Made by a program: the position numbers and the translations under genes. Of a stretch of DNA of 64,000 bases, positions 22,157 to 33,473 are shown piece by piece. The number at the start of each line of letters is the position of its first letter. The first letter of the stretch is position 1. The notes under the pieces were generated by a model, which saw only the letters and a program-made list of their open reading frames with translations, was not told where the DNA came from and did no database searches. The stretch spans positions 4,402,001 through 4,466,000 of the forward strand of contig CASHTG010000001.1 in assembly GCA_949357655.1 (NCBI GenBank), given 5' to 3'. Origin of the DNA: Parascedosporium putredinis. Its lineage: Eukaryota; Ascomycota; Sordariomycetes; Microascales; Microascaceae.

Positions 22157-24937
22157 ATGCGTCTGTCAGCCTCGCTCTTTTGGGCGGCCACCACGGCCGT
22201 CCAGGGCGTCGCTGCCTACTGGATGGAAGAGGTTGCCCACCAAGGCAAGGCTCCTTACCACGCCGATCCCGACTACCAAGTCTTCCGCAATGTCAAGGAC
22301 TTTGGCGCCGTTGGTGATGGTGTAACGGACGACACCGCCGCCATCAACGAAGCCATTAGTGCGGGCCAAAGATGTGCTCCCCAGGAGTGCAAGCAGTCTA
22401 CGACTTCTCCTGCCGTCGTGTATTTTCCTTCCGGGTAAGTTTCTCCCTCTACCACTGTTTTCATCGTCACCTCACGGCCCCCTCCAGCCTTGTGCTGGGT
22501 ACCAAGGCTTCAGGGGATCCGCAGATCTTGCTAGAATCCTGACGATGGCTAATGCGCCTGGCCGCAGAACGTACCTCGTCTCCGGTTCCATCATCGACTA
22601 CTATTACACCCAACTCATTGGTGACCCGACGGATCGTCCGGTGATCAAGGCTTCTGCTGATTTCCCCACAGACACCACCGTGGGTGTCATTGACGGCAAC
22701 CGCTATGGCGCCGACGGCCTCGCCTGGATCGCCGTCAACGTCTTCTTCCGCCAGGTCCAGAACTTCATCATCGACACCACCGCTATCTCGGCCTCGGCGA
22801 ATGCTATCGGTATCCACTGGCCTTCCTCCCAGGCAACTGCGCTCTCCAACGTCGAATTCCGTCTCTCCTCCGCCGCCGGTACCCAGCATGTTGGTGTCTT
22901 GATGGAGGAGGGCTCTGGTGGGCTTTTGAACGATCTTACGTTCCGTGGCGGCCTTGTCGGCGCGAAGCTGGGGAACCAGCAGTACACCGCAAGGAACCTT
23001 CAGTTCTTCGGGTGCGAGACTGCCATCAGCCAGCTTTGGAACTGGGGCTGGACTTACAAGTCGCTCCACGTGGAGGATTGCGGCGTTGGTATTGACGTCC
23101 TCGACAACAACACTGCTTCCATCACCATCCTCGATAGCCAGTTCACCAGGGTCGACCAGGCCATCAAGACCAAGCGCGACGGCGACAAGACTACCCCCAA
23201 GGCCTCGGGCTCCCTCGTCTTGGAGAACGTCTCGTTCGACACTGTGGGCGCTATTCTCACAGGCCCCAACGGCGTCGTGATCCCCGGTGACTCTGCTGGT
23301 GAAGCATTGATCGAGGGGTTCGCTGATGTAAGTGCCTGCTTCGCTCGTGCTCGTGCTCGTGCTCGTGCTCATTGTTATGTGCCCCCATCCACTAACGCTT
23401 ATTCTAGGGCCATCTCTACAACTACACCGGCCCCAACGTCTACGTTGGAGACGACCGCAAGTACTTCCCCGCCCTGCCGCTTTGCTTGACGGTGACAAGT
23501 ACTATGAAAAGTCCAAGGTTAGCTTAGCCCTCTTCACTTTGATACTTGAGACGGTCAGCTAACTCGGCACCACTCTAGCCCACCTATGGCGATGTCCCTG
23601 CTTCTCAGTTCGTCTCGATCCGCGACTTCGGTGCCAGCGGAGACGGCACTGAGGACGCGACCGCCATCCTCAACAAGTTTTTTGCCCATGTTGCGGGAAC
23701 CGACAAGGTCGCCTTCATCGATGCCGGTTATTATGTCATCACCGACACTGTCACCATTCCTGCCGGTGTCCGAGTTGTTGGTGAAGCTCTCGCGTCCGTC
23801 CTTCTCGGCACCGGCCCAGTCTTCTCCGACATCGAGAACCCCGTCCCCGTCATCCGTGTCGGAAAGCCTGGTGACAAGGGCCGCGTGGAGTGGTCTGACA
23901 TGATTGTCTCGACCCGCGGCGCCACTGCTGGTGCCAAGCTCATCGAGTGGAACCTCAACTCGTCTGGTGAGCCCTCGGGCATGTGGGATGTACACGTTCG
24001 CGTTGGCGGTTTCGCCGGCACGGAGCTTCAGCTCGCCCAATGCCCCAAGACCCCTACCGAGACCAACGTGGTCAACGAGGACTGTATCGCGGCCTACATA
24101 TCCCTCCATGTCACCAAGTCTGCCGGCGGCCTTTACAACGAGAACTGCTGGGTCTGGGTTGCCGACCACGATATCGAGGACCCCGACTACGCGCAGATTA
24201 CCATCTTTGCTGGCCGAGGTATCCTCGTCGAATCCGAGACTGGTCGCATCTTCATCTCGGGTTCGGGCTCCGAGCACCACGTACTGTACCAGTACCAATT
24301 CGTCAACACCCGCGACATCTACTTGGGCCAGATCCAGAGCGAGACGCCCTACTACCAGCCCAACCCCCGCGACCGTGCCTTTCCCTCCCGTTGCGGCCCT
24401 TCAGGATCCCGACTTTGCTACCAGCTGCCGCGATGTCCCCGACGACGTTCCCTGCGCCATGGCGTGGGGCTTGAGGGTGATTGGCTCCAAGGACATTGTC
24501 ATCTTTGGCGCGGGCCTCTACTCCTTCTTCAACAACTACAGCACCGACTGCTGCCAGCCTACCAGTGGCACCGAGTGCCAGCAGAGGATTTTCGAAGTCG
24601 TCGGTTCCTCTTCGATCAAGAAGCGGGATTCTTGCCCTAGCCGTGGCGGAAGCGGTGGCCATGGTGGTAGTGGAGGAAATGGAGGCAACGGTGGTAACGG
24701 AGGAAACGGAGGGAGCGGCGGCAATGGTGGTAATGGCGGCGGCCACCATGGCGGCGGCCAACACGGCGGCGGCGGCGAAACCCCAACCCTCCCCAGAAAG
24801 GCAGCAGCCTGACGACCTACAACCTCAACACCATTGGCACCGTTCGGATGGTTACGAGGCATGGCAAGGACATTGCCTTTGCGCGCGACAACACCGCTGG
24901 GTTTGTCGACACGATAGCGGTGTATTATAACGCTTGA
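22157..24937 (+). CDS. Secreted GH55 exo/endo-beta-1,3-glucanase
   Basis: Secreted hydrolase of beta-1,3-glucan, acting on fungal cell walls or laminarin. Exons are 22157-22434, 22568-23327, 23408-23517 and 23579-24937. Residues 1-19 are a signal peptide. The protein has the twin right-handed beta-helix layout of GH55: the first helix opens with KDFGAVGDGVTDDT (about residue 48) and the second with RDFGASGDGTEDAT (about 398). Conserved blocks include PSSQATALSNVEF, LYNENCWVWVADHD and PDTIA-like FVDTIAVYY at the C-terminus. Three indels break it: a missing C in 23467-23470, an extra T in 24380-24382 and a missing C in 24791-24794. With these, exon phases close to 835 residues. A glycine-rich insert of about 40 residues (about 740-782) sits before the last conserved strand, which is unusual. 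The third intron-exon boundaries are supported by CTAG acceptors. Confidence 0.93.
23342..23369. repeat. (GCTCGT)n repeat in GH55 intron 2
   Basis: About four to five GCTCGT units inside intron 23328-23407. Confidence 0.85.
24646..24776 (+). repeat. Glycine-codon repeat (GGN GGN AAY) in the GH55 C-terminus
   Basis: Imperfect short-unit repeat encoding Gly-Gly-Asn and Gly-Gly-Ser units, then Gly-His-His and Gly-Gln-His. It stays in frame with the upstream GH55 sequence. Confidence 0.85.
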
Positions 24938-25377
24938 AAGGGAGAGAGCGTTACGCAACTGATTAATTTTCCTTTGTTCTGACTGTTATTTTGGTTTTCA
25001 CACTGCCTTCCCTCGACCTTTTTATTTTTATTTTTGTTTCTCTTTTGAAAGTGTTCAAATGATGAAGTCTATTCGTACATAACTAGGGTGGATGTAGTCG
25101 GAGGGGTTGAGCTGATGAGAAGCTTCTCCTTCTGTTATATATATTATATCTCTTGCTATCTACTAAATGGCAAAAAGCCTTTGATTCTCGCCCTTTCCGT
25201 TTCTAATCGCGTTGTTGCTCTTCTTTTCTGCTGTTTGAATGCTGAAGCAACTAACCGACCCACACGCGAGGCGTTGGCATTTTCCAGTTCCCACTGCCAA
25301 GGCAAATGTTCCACGATAATATCAAGCGACATTTGGCTCCACTTGACCAACAAGTCGCAACGCAAGCGATCAAATAC
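24938..25377. other. Intergenic, GH55 3' end to tRNA
   Basis: T-rich presumed 3' UTR of the GH55 gene, then about 300 bases without a recognised feature. Confidence 0.5.
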
Positions 25378-25458
25378 GGCAAGGTGCCAGAGTGGTTAAT
25401 GGGTGTGACTAGAAATCACATGGCTTCGGCCGCATAGGTTCAAATCCTGTCCTTGTCG
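25378..25458 (+). tRNA. tRNA-Ser (anticodon AGA)
   Basis: All arms can be drawn. Acceptor GGCAAGG pairs with CCTTGTC, with discriminator G. The D stem is CCA/TGG with loop GAGTGGTTAA. The anticodon stem TGTGA/TCACA carries loop CTAGAAA (anticodon AGA, read as IGA, for UCU/UCC/UCA). A long variable arm TGGCTTCGGCCGC marks class II. The T stem is ATAGG/CCTGT with loop TTCAAAT. There is no intron. A T7 run about 12 bases downstream is a normal RNA polymerase III terminator. Confidence 0.97.
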
Positions 25459-25956
25459 AGAATCAAATCTTTTTTTGTCTTTATTCAAGGCAAGTTCATG
25501 TGGTCGTTTTCTTTTATATTTCTTTTATTTCTTTTTGATGTTGATTTTTTTCAAACTCGCAGGCCTATGGGAGAGAGGAGGGGCAAGTAAGTGCCTGTAC
25601 GTGGCTTACACAAAAACCAATGTGGGCAAACTTTTACTCGTGTTTTCACTTCACTTCTAGTTGCCAAGGGTATTCTTCCGTACGTGAAGGTTTCAATTCA
25701 TTTCCTAAGATCCGTACATGTAGTGTTCCTTTTCGAGAATACCTCTACTCTCTCGTGCTTTTTTCGCCATCTTTTATTTTCTTTGGGAGATATCGACCTC
25801 TCCTTTGCCACATATGACCCTCGGGCAATGTTGAACATTGCGCTGGCCTTTAACACCCGTCAATGAGGGATATACTCACCTCCCGCCCCCCAAAACTAAC
25901 TACTTGGGCATGGGAAGAGAGGGAAGGAAAGACGAAAAAAAGGACAAAGCGCATGG
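25459..25956. other. Intergenic between tRNA-Ser and the methyltransferase
   Basis: Contains the Pol III terminator T run at about 25469-25475 and T-rich DNA. No coding sequence recognised. Confidence 0.5.
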
Positions 25957-27353
25957 CTAAGAAGACTCAAACAACCCGCCTAACGCCGTCAAGCCAATGA
26001 ACATGGCCTCCTCGGTACGAATGGTCCGGCTGCCTTGGCCGGGGAGGACGTTGATCCAGTGGTCAAAGAGCTCACGCGTCTTGGTTCCCTCCTGAAGCAT
26101 CTTGCCAAGTTCCGGGTCGTTGCCGGCGGCATATTCGATGCCCTTGGGCCCGCCAAAGACGACGAGGAGATGCTTAAAGTCGGGGATCTTGCCGGGGGAA
26201 GGCGCGGGGCACGGGCTGGCCGCGCTCCGAGGTGCCGATGCTGACGTCGTAGCCGTCCTCGTGTGGGCTCTCTGTGAAGACGGTGGCGAGGGAGGAGCAG
26301 CGGCGGACGGAGAAGCCCCAGTAGTAGCCGCCCTCGGTGCGTGGGGCAGAGGGTGCACGGCTTCGGGCGTCGTGGTAGTTTCGGTGGCGAAGTGGAGGGT
26401 GACGCGGGTGCTGGGGGATCTCGTCTTGTATCGTTACGGGCTCGGTTAGGCCCACATCTACGAGAGTACTAATGGGTGGGGGCCCTGCTTGTTAGGATGC
26501 GAAGAGAGAAGAGAAGAAACGAAGAAACGGGGGAAAAAGAAGGGGGTCGCGGGAGGGAGGAGGAGAGGCTGTGAAGCACGTACCCGGTCTTGCCCTTGGG
26601 TCTCGAGATAGTGACGCCTTCTCTATAGGGAATCCACTCTTTGGGGTGAGGGTGATGGGGCATGTCCAAGCTCGGAAGCTTTCCGCCGAGGCGCAGGTTT
26701 TGGTGGAGGGGGAAGAGGGCCTTGCGCATGAAGGGCGGAGTTTCGAGGTAGGAGAGGACGTGGGAGAGAAAGTGGCAAGGGTCGGTGTCGGCGGTGTAGC
26801 TCGCGGGGTCAACCCTCCGGGGCGCTCTTCCACGGGGTGTCGTCGTATATCACGACTTCGTCAACGTTGAACACGGCGAGGGCGCGCCCTATCCGGCCGG
26901 GGATGGCGATCTGTTGATCGGCGGTGAATGTGCTGCGCGGGGTGCCTCCGTGTTAGTTTGGGTGAAGGAAGCGGGGCGAACCCATGGCGCCCTTGTTGTC
27001 TCTTTTTTCATTTTCTTGGTTTGGGTTGGGTCAAGCCGGAAAAAGGGTAGCCAGAGACGAGAAGGAGATTGGGAGTCGGCGCAGACAAGGGGCGTCTACT
27101 TACTCTTTGAGAACGCTGGCGCCGACCGCAACGGACAGGGTCCACTGCCTACCGCCCTCGATTGGGGTGAAGGAGGCCGAGGGTTTCCATGCTGTTTTGC
27201 CTGGGTCCCTGGCGTCGGCGCCGCTGTCGAAGTCGACCTTGCGCTTCTGTGATAGCCAGTTAGCAGACAGGTTTGCGTTTAAGAAGAGGAAGGAGAGAGA
27301 GAGGGGGACACAGGGAATTAGCGTACCTTGTTGGCCCGTTCGTATCGTGACAT
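25957..27353 (-). CDS. SPOUT-family RNA methyltransferase (C9orf114/SPOUT1-like)
   Basis: Putative SAM-dependent RNA methyltransferase of the SPOUT superfamily, related to human SPOUT1/CENP-32 and yeast YGR283C/YMR310C. The exact RNA substrate is not shown by the sequence. Minus-strand exons are 27353-27327, 27246-27104, 26932-26584 and 26468-25957. Recognisable blocks are TLSVAVGASVLKD, IGRALAVFNVDEVVIYDD near the N-terminus, a central PFMRKALFPLHQNLRLGG, then EGGYYWGFSVRRC, HLLVVFGGPKGIE and the SPOUT knot end LPGQGSRTIRTEEA. Four indels occur: extra G in 26813-26815 and 26406-26408, one base missing near 26335-26342, and an extra base in 26194-26198. Counting these, the exons give exactly 343 codons. 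The first exon is only 27 bases. The gene is divergent from the thioredoxin gene. Confidence 0.9.
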
Positions 27354-27809
27354 TTCTTTTTCTCCCTTTGGTCTTTTTGGGGGTTTACTCCTTGTGTCTC
27401 TTGGTTAAAGGGACGTCTGGAAGTAGTTGAGGAGAGAGGGATTGGATCAATCGCAACGGAGAAGAAGAACTATAGACCCCACACGCTCTCGCGAAAAGCT
27501 CAAGTTTCCCTGCACCCTGCAAGAAAAAAATTGGCGGTCTCTCTGTGTTCTGCGTTGTGGGGGAAGAAAGGGACCGGCAGAATATTTAGCTCCCGCACAC
27601 ACCGCCTTCTATTTTTGGCGACAGATTAGGCCTGGAATCCTCCTTGCTGGTTTGGCGGCGGCACCTCCAACTTGTCCTTTATTGAATAGAACAGCCGCCA
27701 TCTTCCTGCAAGAGCACGCACGTACGCAAAGCAACGCCCGCCAACGATCCTCTCGATTTCCTCTGTCGCTTTCTCGTTTGCCAACAACGGACCATCGAAC
27801 TCGGAAAGA
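27354..27809. promoter_or_regulatory. Shared divergent promoter, methyltransferase and thioredoxin
   Basis: The 456 bases between the two start codons must contain both promoters. No specific binding site was identified. Confidence 0.5.
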
Positions 27810-28516
27810 ATGGCCGGCCTTATCAGCATCAGCTCCTCCGCGGAGTGGGCGAACATTCTCAAAACCCATAATATCGTCATCGCCGACTGTACGTGATATT
27901 CGCCGTGATCGGCGGTCCCATCTTGAGGGCCGCGGGGAAGGGGAGCGGACGTTCATCGAAATACCCCCTCCCCTGCTTCACTCCCTCCGCCTTGCCCTTT
28001 GTCCTCCCCACCTCCCACACACTCCTCTCAGGCTTGCTAGGATGGCTTGTGCTAACTGCCCGTTGTGCTGCGTCCGCCCTTATAGTCTACGCCGACTGGT
28101 GCGGTCCCTGCAAGATGATCGCCCCGCATTTCGAGCGCCTCGCGAAAGAGTACGCCGTCCCGAAGAAGGTAGCCTTTGCAAGATCAACGTCGACAACCAC
28201 TCGGGCATCTCCAAGTCGTGCGGCGTCAGCGCCATGCCCACCTTTGTCATCTTCCACGGCGGCAAGGCCATCAACACCATCCGCGGCGCCAACCCCCGCG
28301 CTCACCTCTGCCATCACCGACGCGCTTAAGCTCAAGGACAAGGGCGGATCCGGCGAGATGTTCAAGTCTCCCGGTCGGTCCCTCGGCGGCGGTGCCGCGC
28401 AGCCTGCGGCGTTCGACTTGAGCTCCATCTTTAGCTCCATTGTTCTTTTCGCGGGGCTCTATTTTGCCTCTCTACTATCGGCACGTGTCATTGCTTGGTT
28501 CCGCGGAAATTACTAG
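27810..28516 (+). CDS. Thioredoxin with C-terminal membrane anchor
   Basis: Disulfide reductase with a normal thioredoxin fold followed by a membrane tail. Exons are 27810-27888 and 28086-28516. The junction restores DFYADWCGPCK, placing the active-site cysteines at about C32 and C35. Further family marks are KINVDNHSGISKSCGVSAM and the cis-proline motif MPTFVIFHGGK. Residues after about 110 form a linker, then a hydrophobic helix (about 142-160, SSIVLFAGLYFASLLSA) and a short basic end RVIAWFRGNY, giving a tail-anchor layout with the thioredoxin domain on the cytosolic side. Two indels cancel in length: a base missing in the T run 28175-28177 and an extra C in 28293-28297. Corrected length is 169 residues. 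The 197-base intron is longer than most here. Target membrane (ER, mitochondrial outer membrane or peroxisome) is not decided by the sequence. Confidence 0.9.
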
Positions 28517-29417
28517 CTCGTATCGCTAATGCTTTTTCTACCTTTTCTCTTGTCTCGTTTTCTCCGTATTTAGTTCGACCCATATATTGCTGCACAGAAC
28601 TCGAGGTTCAACATCGTCAACCCTTCACCACAGGTCCCGCAAGCCCAGGCTTCGGGCCAGCGAGGCACGGTGCCCGTGAGGAGAACGGCCCCTCGGCCGC
28701 GTATAGGACGCTTTCGGATTTGGGGAAGGAGGAGTAGAATGAGGGGCGAGGTGCCGCTTGAGACGTGATGGCGTGGTTCTTTTTCCTTTTACCTGGGATC
28801 TCGTCTTTTCCTCCTTTCTCTTAGGCTCATACTTTTTTTTCTTGACACGATTATCCAGTCCGGCGCTTTTTAGAATAACATGTAACGCATCATTATATAA
28901 CTATATCCTCCTTCATCCCATCTCTTAACCCTCTTCGTAGTTCGATGGCCGTTGATTGTATGTCGACGAGGACAAACTTTGGTGGGGCCTTAAGTCCTGT
29001 TTATCATTTCCGTTTCTCAGCTTATCATAAGAATTATATGTGCACCTCTGTTTATTGCCGTCTTGAAAGGTTTGCATTGAGTCCGTATCATCCGACTATT
29101 TTAAACTGGTATCAGAGGCATAGAGGATAGATACATGGAGGGACACTAGTTGAGAGCTCAGGCGCGTTGGCGCGTTTGGTAATTCCTGGGCTGTGAGAGG
29201 ACGATAAGAAAACACGTGATGCGATTATCGCTCTTATCAAAGCTAAAAAAGGTCTGGAAGGAAGTTGCGACCCTGCTGCACTGTGAGGTAAGTCGCGAAC
29301 CAGGAGCCCGCAGGTGCTGCAAGGAAAGAGAAAAAAAGATCAGGGGAAAAGTTTAGCACCCGCAACCCCAAAAACAACAACATCCCTTTATCATCCAAGC
29401 ACGCCCACAGACACAAT
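28517..29417. other. Intergenic, thioredoxin to rsm22
   Basis: 3' UTR of the thioredoxin gene and the promoter of rsm22. No coding sequence recognised. Confidence 0.5.
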
Positions 29418-31788
29418 ATGTTGGCGGCTAGGACAGCTCGAAGCATATGTCCGATATGCAGGACAGCCCGTCCGGGCGTCCTCGAGCTCAACTCTGCCCC
29501 CAAGCTTCGTTTACCGTATCGCCATCGCATGTCGGCGACCTCGTTCGTCGCAGGCCGACTCACCACGCCCATCCGTCTCTACTCGTCCGCGAGCCCCCAG
29601 CCTCAACAACTCCCCGAAGGCGCCTCAAGCCAGGACCTGACCGCCCACGACCCGGAAAGCCTTGAGAAAACTGTGCGCGACGCGAAACAGCGATTCCGCG
29701 ATACCCTACCGAGGGGATACTTGACCGACGAGGAGTACAGGCTATATGAGCGCTTGTACGGCCCGCCTCTGCGCGAGACCGCCCCCGAGGATGTTGGTAT
29801 CCCTCACCACGCCGACATGGGTAGCGGCGGGGCGCCGGAAGGGACGTACGGCGCCAGTGTCAAGACGACGGGTACGCTGATGGCGGAGGATGGCGTCTCG
29901 GAGGCAGCCGAGCAGCACGAAACCGACCTGGGCGATGGATACGTTGGCATCGTGGCGAGGAATAAGAGAGAGTACGACGCGCTGGTTAAACTTGAAAAGG
30001 ATTTCAAGATTGCGGCGGAGAAGGCCAAGCTCGACGAGGTCCGCGACGCCGAGAGGAGGAAGACCAGGGCGGTGGACCTCCTACAGGAGGTCGAGGACCA
30101 CTACACCCAGGAACCGCAGCGACAAGAGACTGAATGGGACGAGGAGATTATTGAGGCCTTTGGTGAACGTGCCCGATCACACCCGTTGACCGAAGAGGGC
30201 CGGTTCGGGCCCCATCCCGGAACGGTGCAGGTCCCGAAGGAGAGCCTCGTCGAGCCCATAGCCGAGCTTCTGACGCGCAGCGACATCTCCCACATAAAAA
30301 AGGCGGCCGAGAAGGCGTACGGCGGACCTGGTTTACCTGACTCGGCCATCACCCCGCCAGGTATGAGGAACCGACCCATGCTGCCCATGACCCTGCAGGC
30401 CGGCCACCACCGCATGTCCGAGATCGATGCGGACGCCTTCATCGCCACCTACCTTCCTCAAATGTATGCTGCGTCCCGGAGCGTGCTCGCCGAGGTTAGG
30501 AAGCGTCTTGGCACCAACTGGATACGAGGCCTGCTTACCCGCAACGGCGGCGAGGGCCCTAGGATCCTAGACGCGGGCGGCGCGGGTGCGGGATTGGCGG
30601 CTTGGCAAGACATTGTTAAAGCCGAGTGGGATGTGATGCGCGAAGAGGGCCTGGTAAAGGGCCCCAGCCCTCTGGGCAAGAGGACGGTCGTCATCGGATC
30701 GGAGAACCTACGTCAGCGAGTGTCCCGCTTCCTCAACGCCACGACCTTCCTGCCGCGCCTCCCTAACTACCGCCACTCAGCTGACAATGCCGACAAACTC
30801 TTGGACGCCCCCGAGGTACCGCAGCCGCGCAAGTCGTTCGACGTGATCCTAGCCCCGCACCTCCTACTCCAGTGGCCCGAGGGCCATCGGCGTACCGCCA
30901 TCCTCAACAGCCTTTGGTCCCTCCTCTCCCCCGAAGGTGGCGTGCTCATCGTGCTCGAAAAGGGTCACCCGCGCGGCTTTGAGGCCGTCGCTCAGGTCCG
31001 GTCCAAGCTCCTCAACGAGTACATACTCCACCCCGAGTCCCAGCCTGACTCGGAGGACGTGCACCCCGACTTCCAGAAGACGCGCGAGCCCGGTATGATT
31101 GTGGCGCCCTGCACGAACCACAAGCCGTGCCCGATGTACAGGATCCCCGGCAAGTCGGCTGGCCGCAAGGACGCGTGCGCCTTTAGCCAGCGCTTCATCA
31201 GGCCGCCCTTCCTCCATCGTATCATGGACGGCAAGGACCGCAACCACGACGATGTCGAGTTCAGCTATCTGGCTATCCGCCGCGGCGTCGGCCTCCCCGA
31301 CTCGGTGCGGCAGGGCGACGAGGCTGCGGATCGCGCGTTTGAGGGCTACGGAGATACGGCGGCGGCGGCGGCGCCCCCATGCGCTCTCCCTCCCACGCAG
31401 TGTCTCGGCCCCCATGAAGCGTCACGGCCACATTCTCCTAGACCTGTGCACGCCGGCGGGTCGGATCGAGCGCTGGATCGTGCCGCAGAGCTTCGGGCGG
31501 CAGGCGTACCGCGACGCGCGCAAGGCCAAGTGGGGTGACTTGTGGGCGCTCGGGGCCAAGACGCGCATGGACCGCAAGGTCAGGCTCGGCAAGGGCGCCG
31601 ACGTGCCCGACGACGGAGGCGTCCGAGCCCGGCGCGCGCGCCAGACCAAGGCCAAGGTCATTGAGATTGGTTACGACGGTTCGGGTCTGCGGGATGCCGT
31701 GGATAAGAGCGGGGCGGTGGAGAGGAGGTCCAAGGCGAGGAGGAGGTTGCCGAGGAAAGCGCTCCTCGAGGAGTTGATGGAGGAGTAA
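29418..31788 (+). CDS. rsm22: Mitochondrial ribosome assembly factor Rsm22 (METTL17-like)
   Basis: Methyltransferase-fold protein of the mitochondrial small ribosomal subunit, homologous to yeast Rsm22 and human METTL17, needed for mitoribosome assembly. Single exon. The N-terminus is a presequence (MLAARTARSICPICRTARPG). A family block around RSVLAEVRKRLG is followed by the Rossmann-like core (ILDAGGAGAGLAAW, about residues 377-390) and a KSFDVILAPHLLLQWP strand. The conserved cysteines lie in CTNHKPCPMY and CAFSQRF (about residues 565-590). In this family they ligate an iron-sulfur cluster. The C-terminus KRHGHILLDLCTPAG matches the family end. One extra C in the run 31374-31378 shifts the frame before the C-terminal block. 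Corrected length is 789 residues, and the last 60 are very basic. Confidence 0.92.
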
Positions 31789-32425
31789 GTCGGAGGGTGT
31801 GGGAAAGTTGGGGTGGGGGCTTCGTGGCGTCCCTGGGGGTGTACGATAAGTTGGCCATTGGACGAAGGAGCGCGAAAAGGCGTTGGGTGAGCAATCTAGA
31901 CCCTGAGAAAGGGTCGTGTACAACTATGTATAAAAAGAGAAGAGGACCAACCCACACACACACACATAAACACGACAGCACGAAAACCGGCTTATTGGCG
32001 GATGTATGAAGAGAAAAGTCCAAACGATCCGTTTTGGTGGGGAACGACATGCATAGAAAAAGAACGGCCGGGCGCATCTCATATGTAAAGCAAAGCTCAT
32101 TATCTTTTTGGACATATCTACAGTTATAATGTATACCACTCTTTAAGACGAACTCTCTGAGTCCTCGGAAAATGGGCGAGTATTCCCTCTCACCGCTTCG
32201 TGCTCAATAAACAATCATCTTGCTACAGAACATGCCGTGGGGGTATGTTTCCTCTTTCCCCTTTTGAGCGGCCATGCGTTGATCATCGTCCTGGCAGGGA
32301 TTCGGCATTCAAAGCTTTGTAGAATCGGTCCCATGGGAAGAGATGAAGGAGAGAAGACGAGACGAGCGAGACGGAGGGGGAGAGGGTGCGGGGAATAGTT
32401 GGGGAAAGGATGGGGGAGAGGCTCG
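31789..32425. other. Convergent intergenic region, rsm22 and BNA6
   Basis: 3' UTRs of two convergent genes, with a short CA tract around 31953-31966. No coding sequence recognised. Confidence 0.5.
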
Positions 32426-33473
32426 TTACGAGGTGCTCGTGATTACGCAGCAGTCGGCTGGGGGCTGGATCTTGAGGGAAAAGTCGACGTGGGGCACGCC
32501 CTGGTGAATGCAGCTGGTGGAGAGGATATCGACATCTAGAGAAACATTACGTGTGAGCAAATCTCTTGTTTCTTTTGAGAAGAAGAAAAAAGAAGGAAAG
32601 AAACCAAGCACGACTTACAAGGAGTGACGTATTGCTCAGCATTGTCGAGCCTCAGGCCACCCGAGACCTCGAGGAGGAACTGCCTCTTGCCAGCCCACCT
32701 CTCCTTGAGGCTCTTGGCGGCGACCTTGACGCCAGCGCCGGTAAAGTTGTCGAGCATGACGATGTCGGCGCCGGCGGCAATAGCCTCGTCGGCCTCGGCC
32801 TCGGACTGGGCCTCGACCTCGATCTTGACGCTGAAACCCGCGGCGCTGCGAGCGGCGGTGACGGCGTCGGTGATGCTGCCGCGGCTCCAGACGTGGTTAT
32901 CCTTGAGCATGACCATGGAGCTCAGGTCCATGCGGTGGGCGTCGGCGCCGCCGACGAGCATGCCGTACTTTTCCACGAGGCGAAACCCGGGGTGGTCTTG
33001 CGGGTGCCGGCGAGGATACCCGTGTAGCCGGCGCCGCGCAAGTTGAGGAGCAGGCCGCGGCTATAGCTCGCGATGCCGGAGCAGCGGGCGAGCAAGTTGA
33101 GGGCGACGCGCTCGCCGAGCAAAAGGCCGCGGGCGGGGCCCTCGACGGTGGCGAGGCGCACCTTGCCGAGGGGTTCGGGCCCGGAGCCGCTGGTGTCGAT
33201 GCGGCAGCCCTCGCGGACGTGCCAGGTCACGGTGCAGCCGCACTGGGCAAAGACTTCGTCGACAAAGGGACGCCGGCGAGGATGCCGGCGGACTTGCCCC
33301 AGAGGATGGCGGTGCGGGGCACTTCGCCGACGACGAAGCCGCCGACGTCGAAGGAGGGCGTGTCTTCGGCGAGCCAGGCGGTGATTTGGGGCTTCCAGCT
33401 CGGGGGAGGAGGTGGTCGAGCTGGCCCTTTTCGAGGGGCATGTCGGGGGCGGGGAGGGGGTGTGTGTCGCCAT
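32426..33473 (-). CDS. BNA6: Nicotinate-nucleotide pyrophosphorylase (quinolinate phosphoribosyltransferase)
   Basis: Converts quinolinate and PRPP to nicotinate mononucleotide, CO2 and diphosphate, the last step of de novo NAD synthesis from tryptophan. Minus-strand exons are 33473-32619 and 32535-32426. The splice junction restores YVTPYVDILSTSCIHQG, matching the family end. Motifs in order are WLAEDTPSFD at the N-terminal domain, GERVALNLLARCSGIA, the substrate-binding AGTRKTTPGFR, GGADAHRMDLSSMVMLKDNH, KIEVEAQSEAEADEA, and VMLDNFTG. Four one-base losses break the first exon: near 33445-33454, in 33402-33406, in 33267-33269 and near 32979-32982. All are a missing C on the coding strand, and with them the gene is 322 residues, normal for the enzyme. 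Every active-site motif survives. Confidence 0.94.

Noticed and set aside
22467..23498. 343-codon antisense frame across the GH55 gene
   Set aside because: It is the mirror of a GC-rich coding region. The plus strand carries the conserved GH55 motifs and introns.
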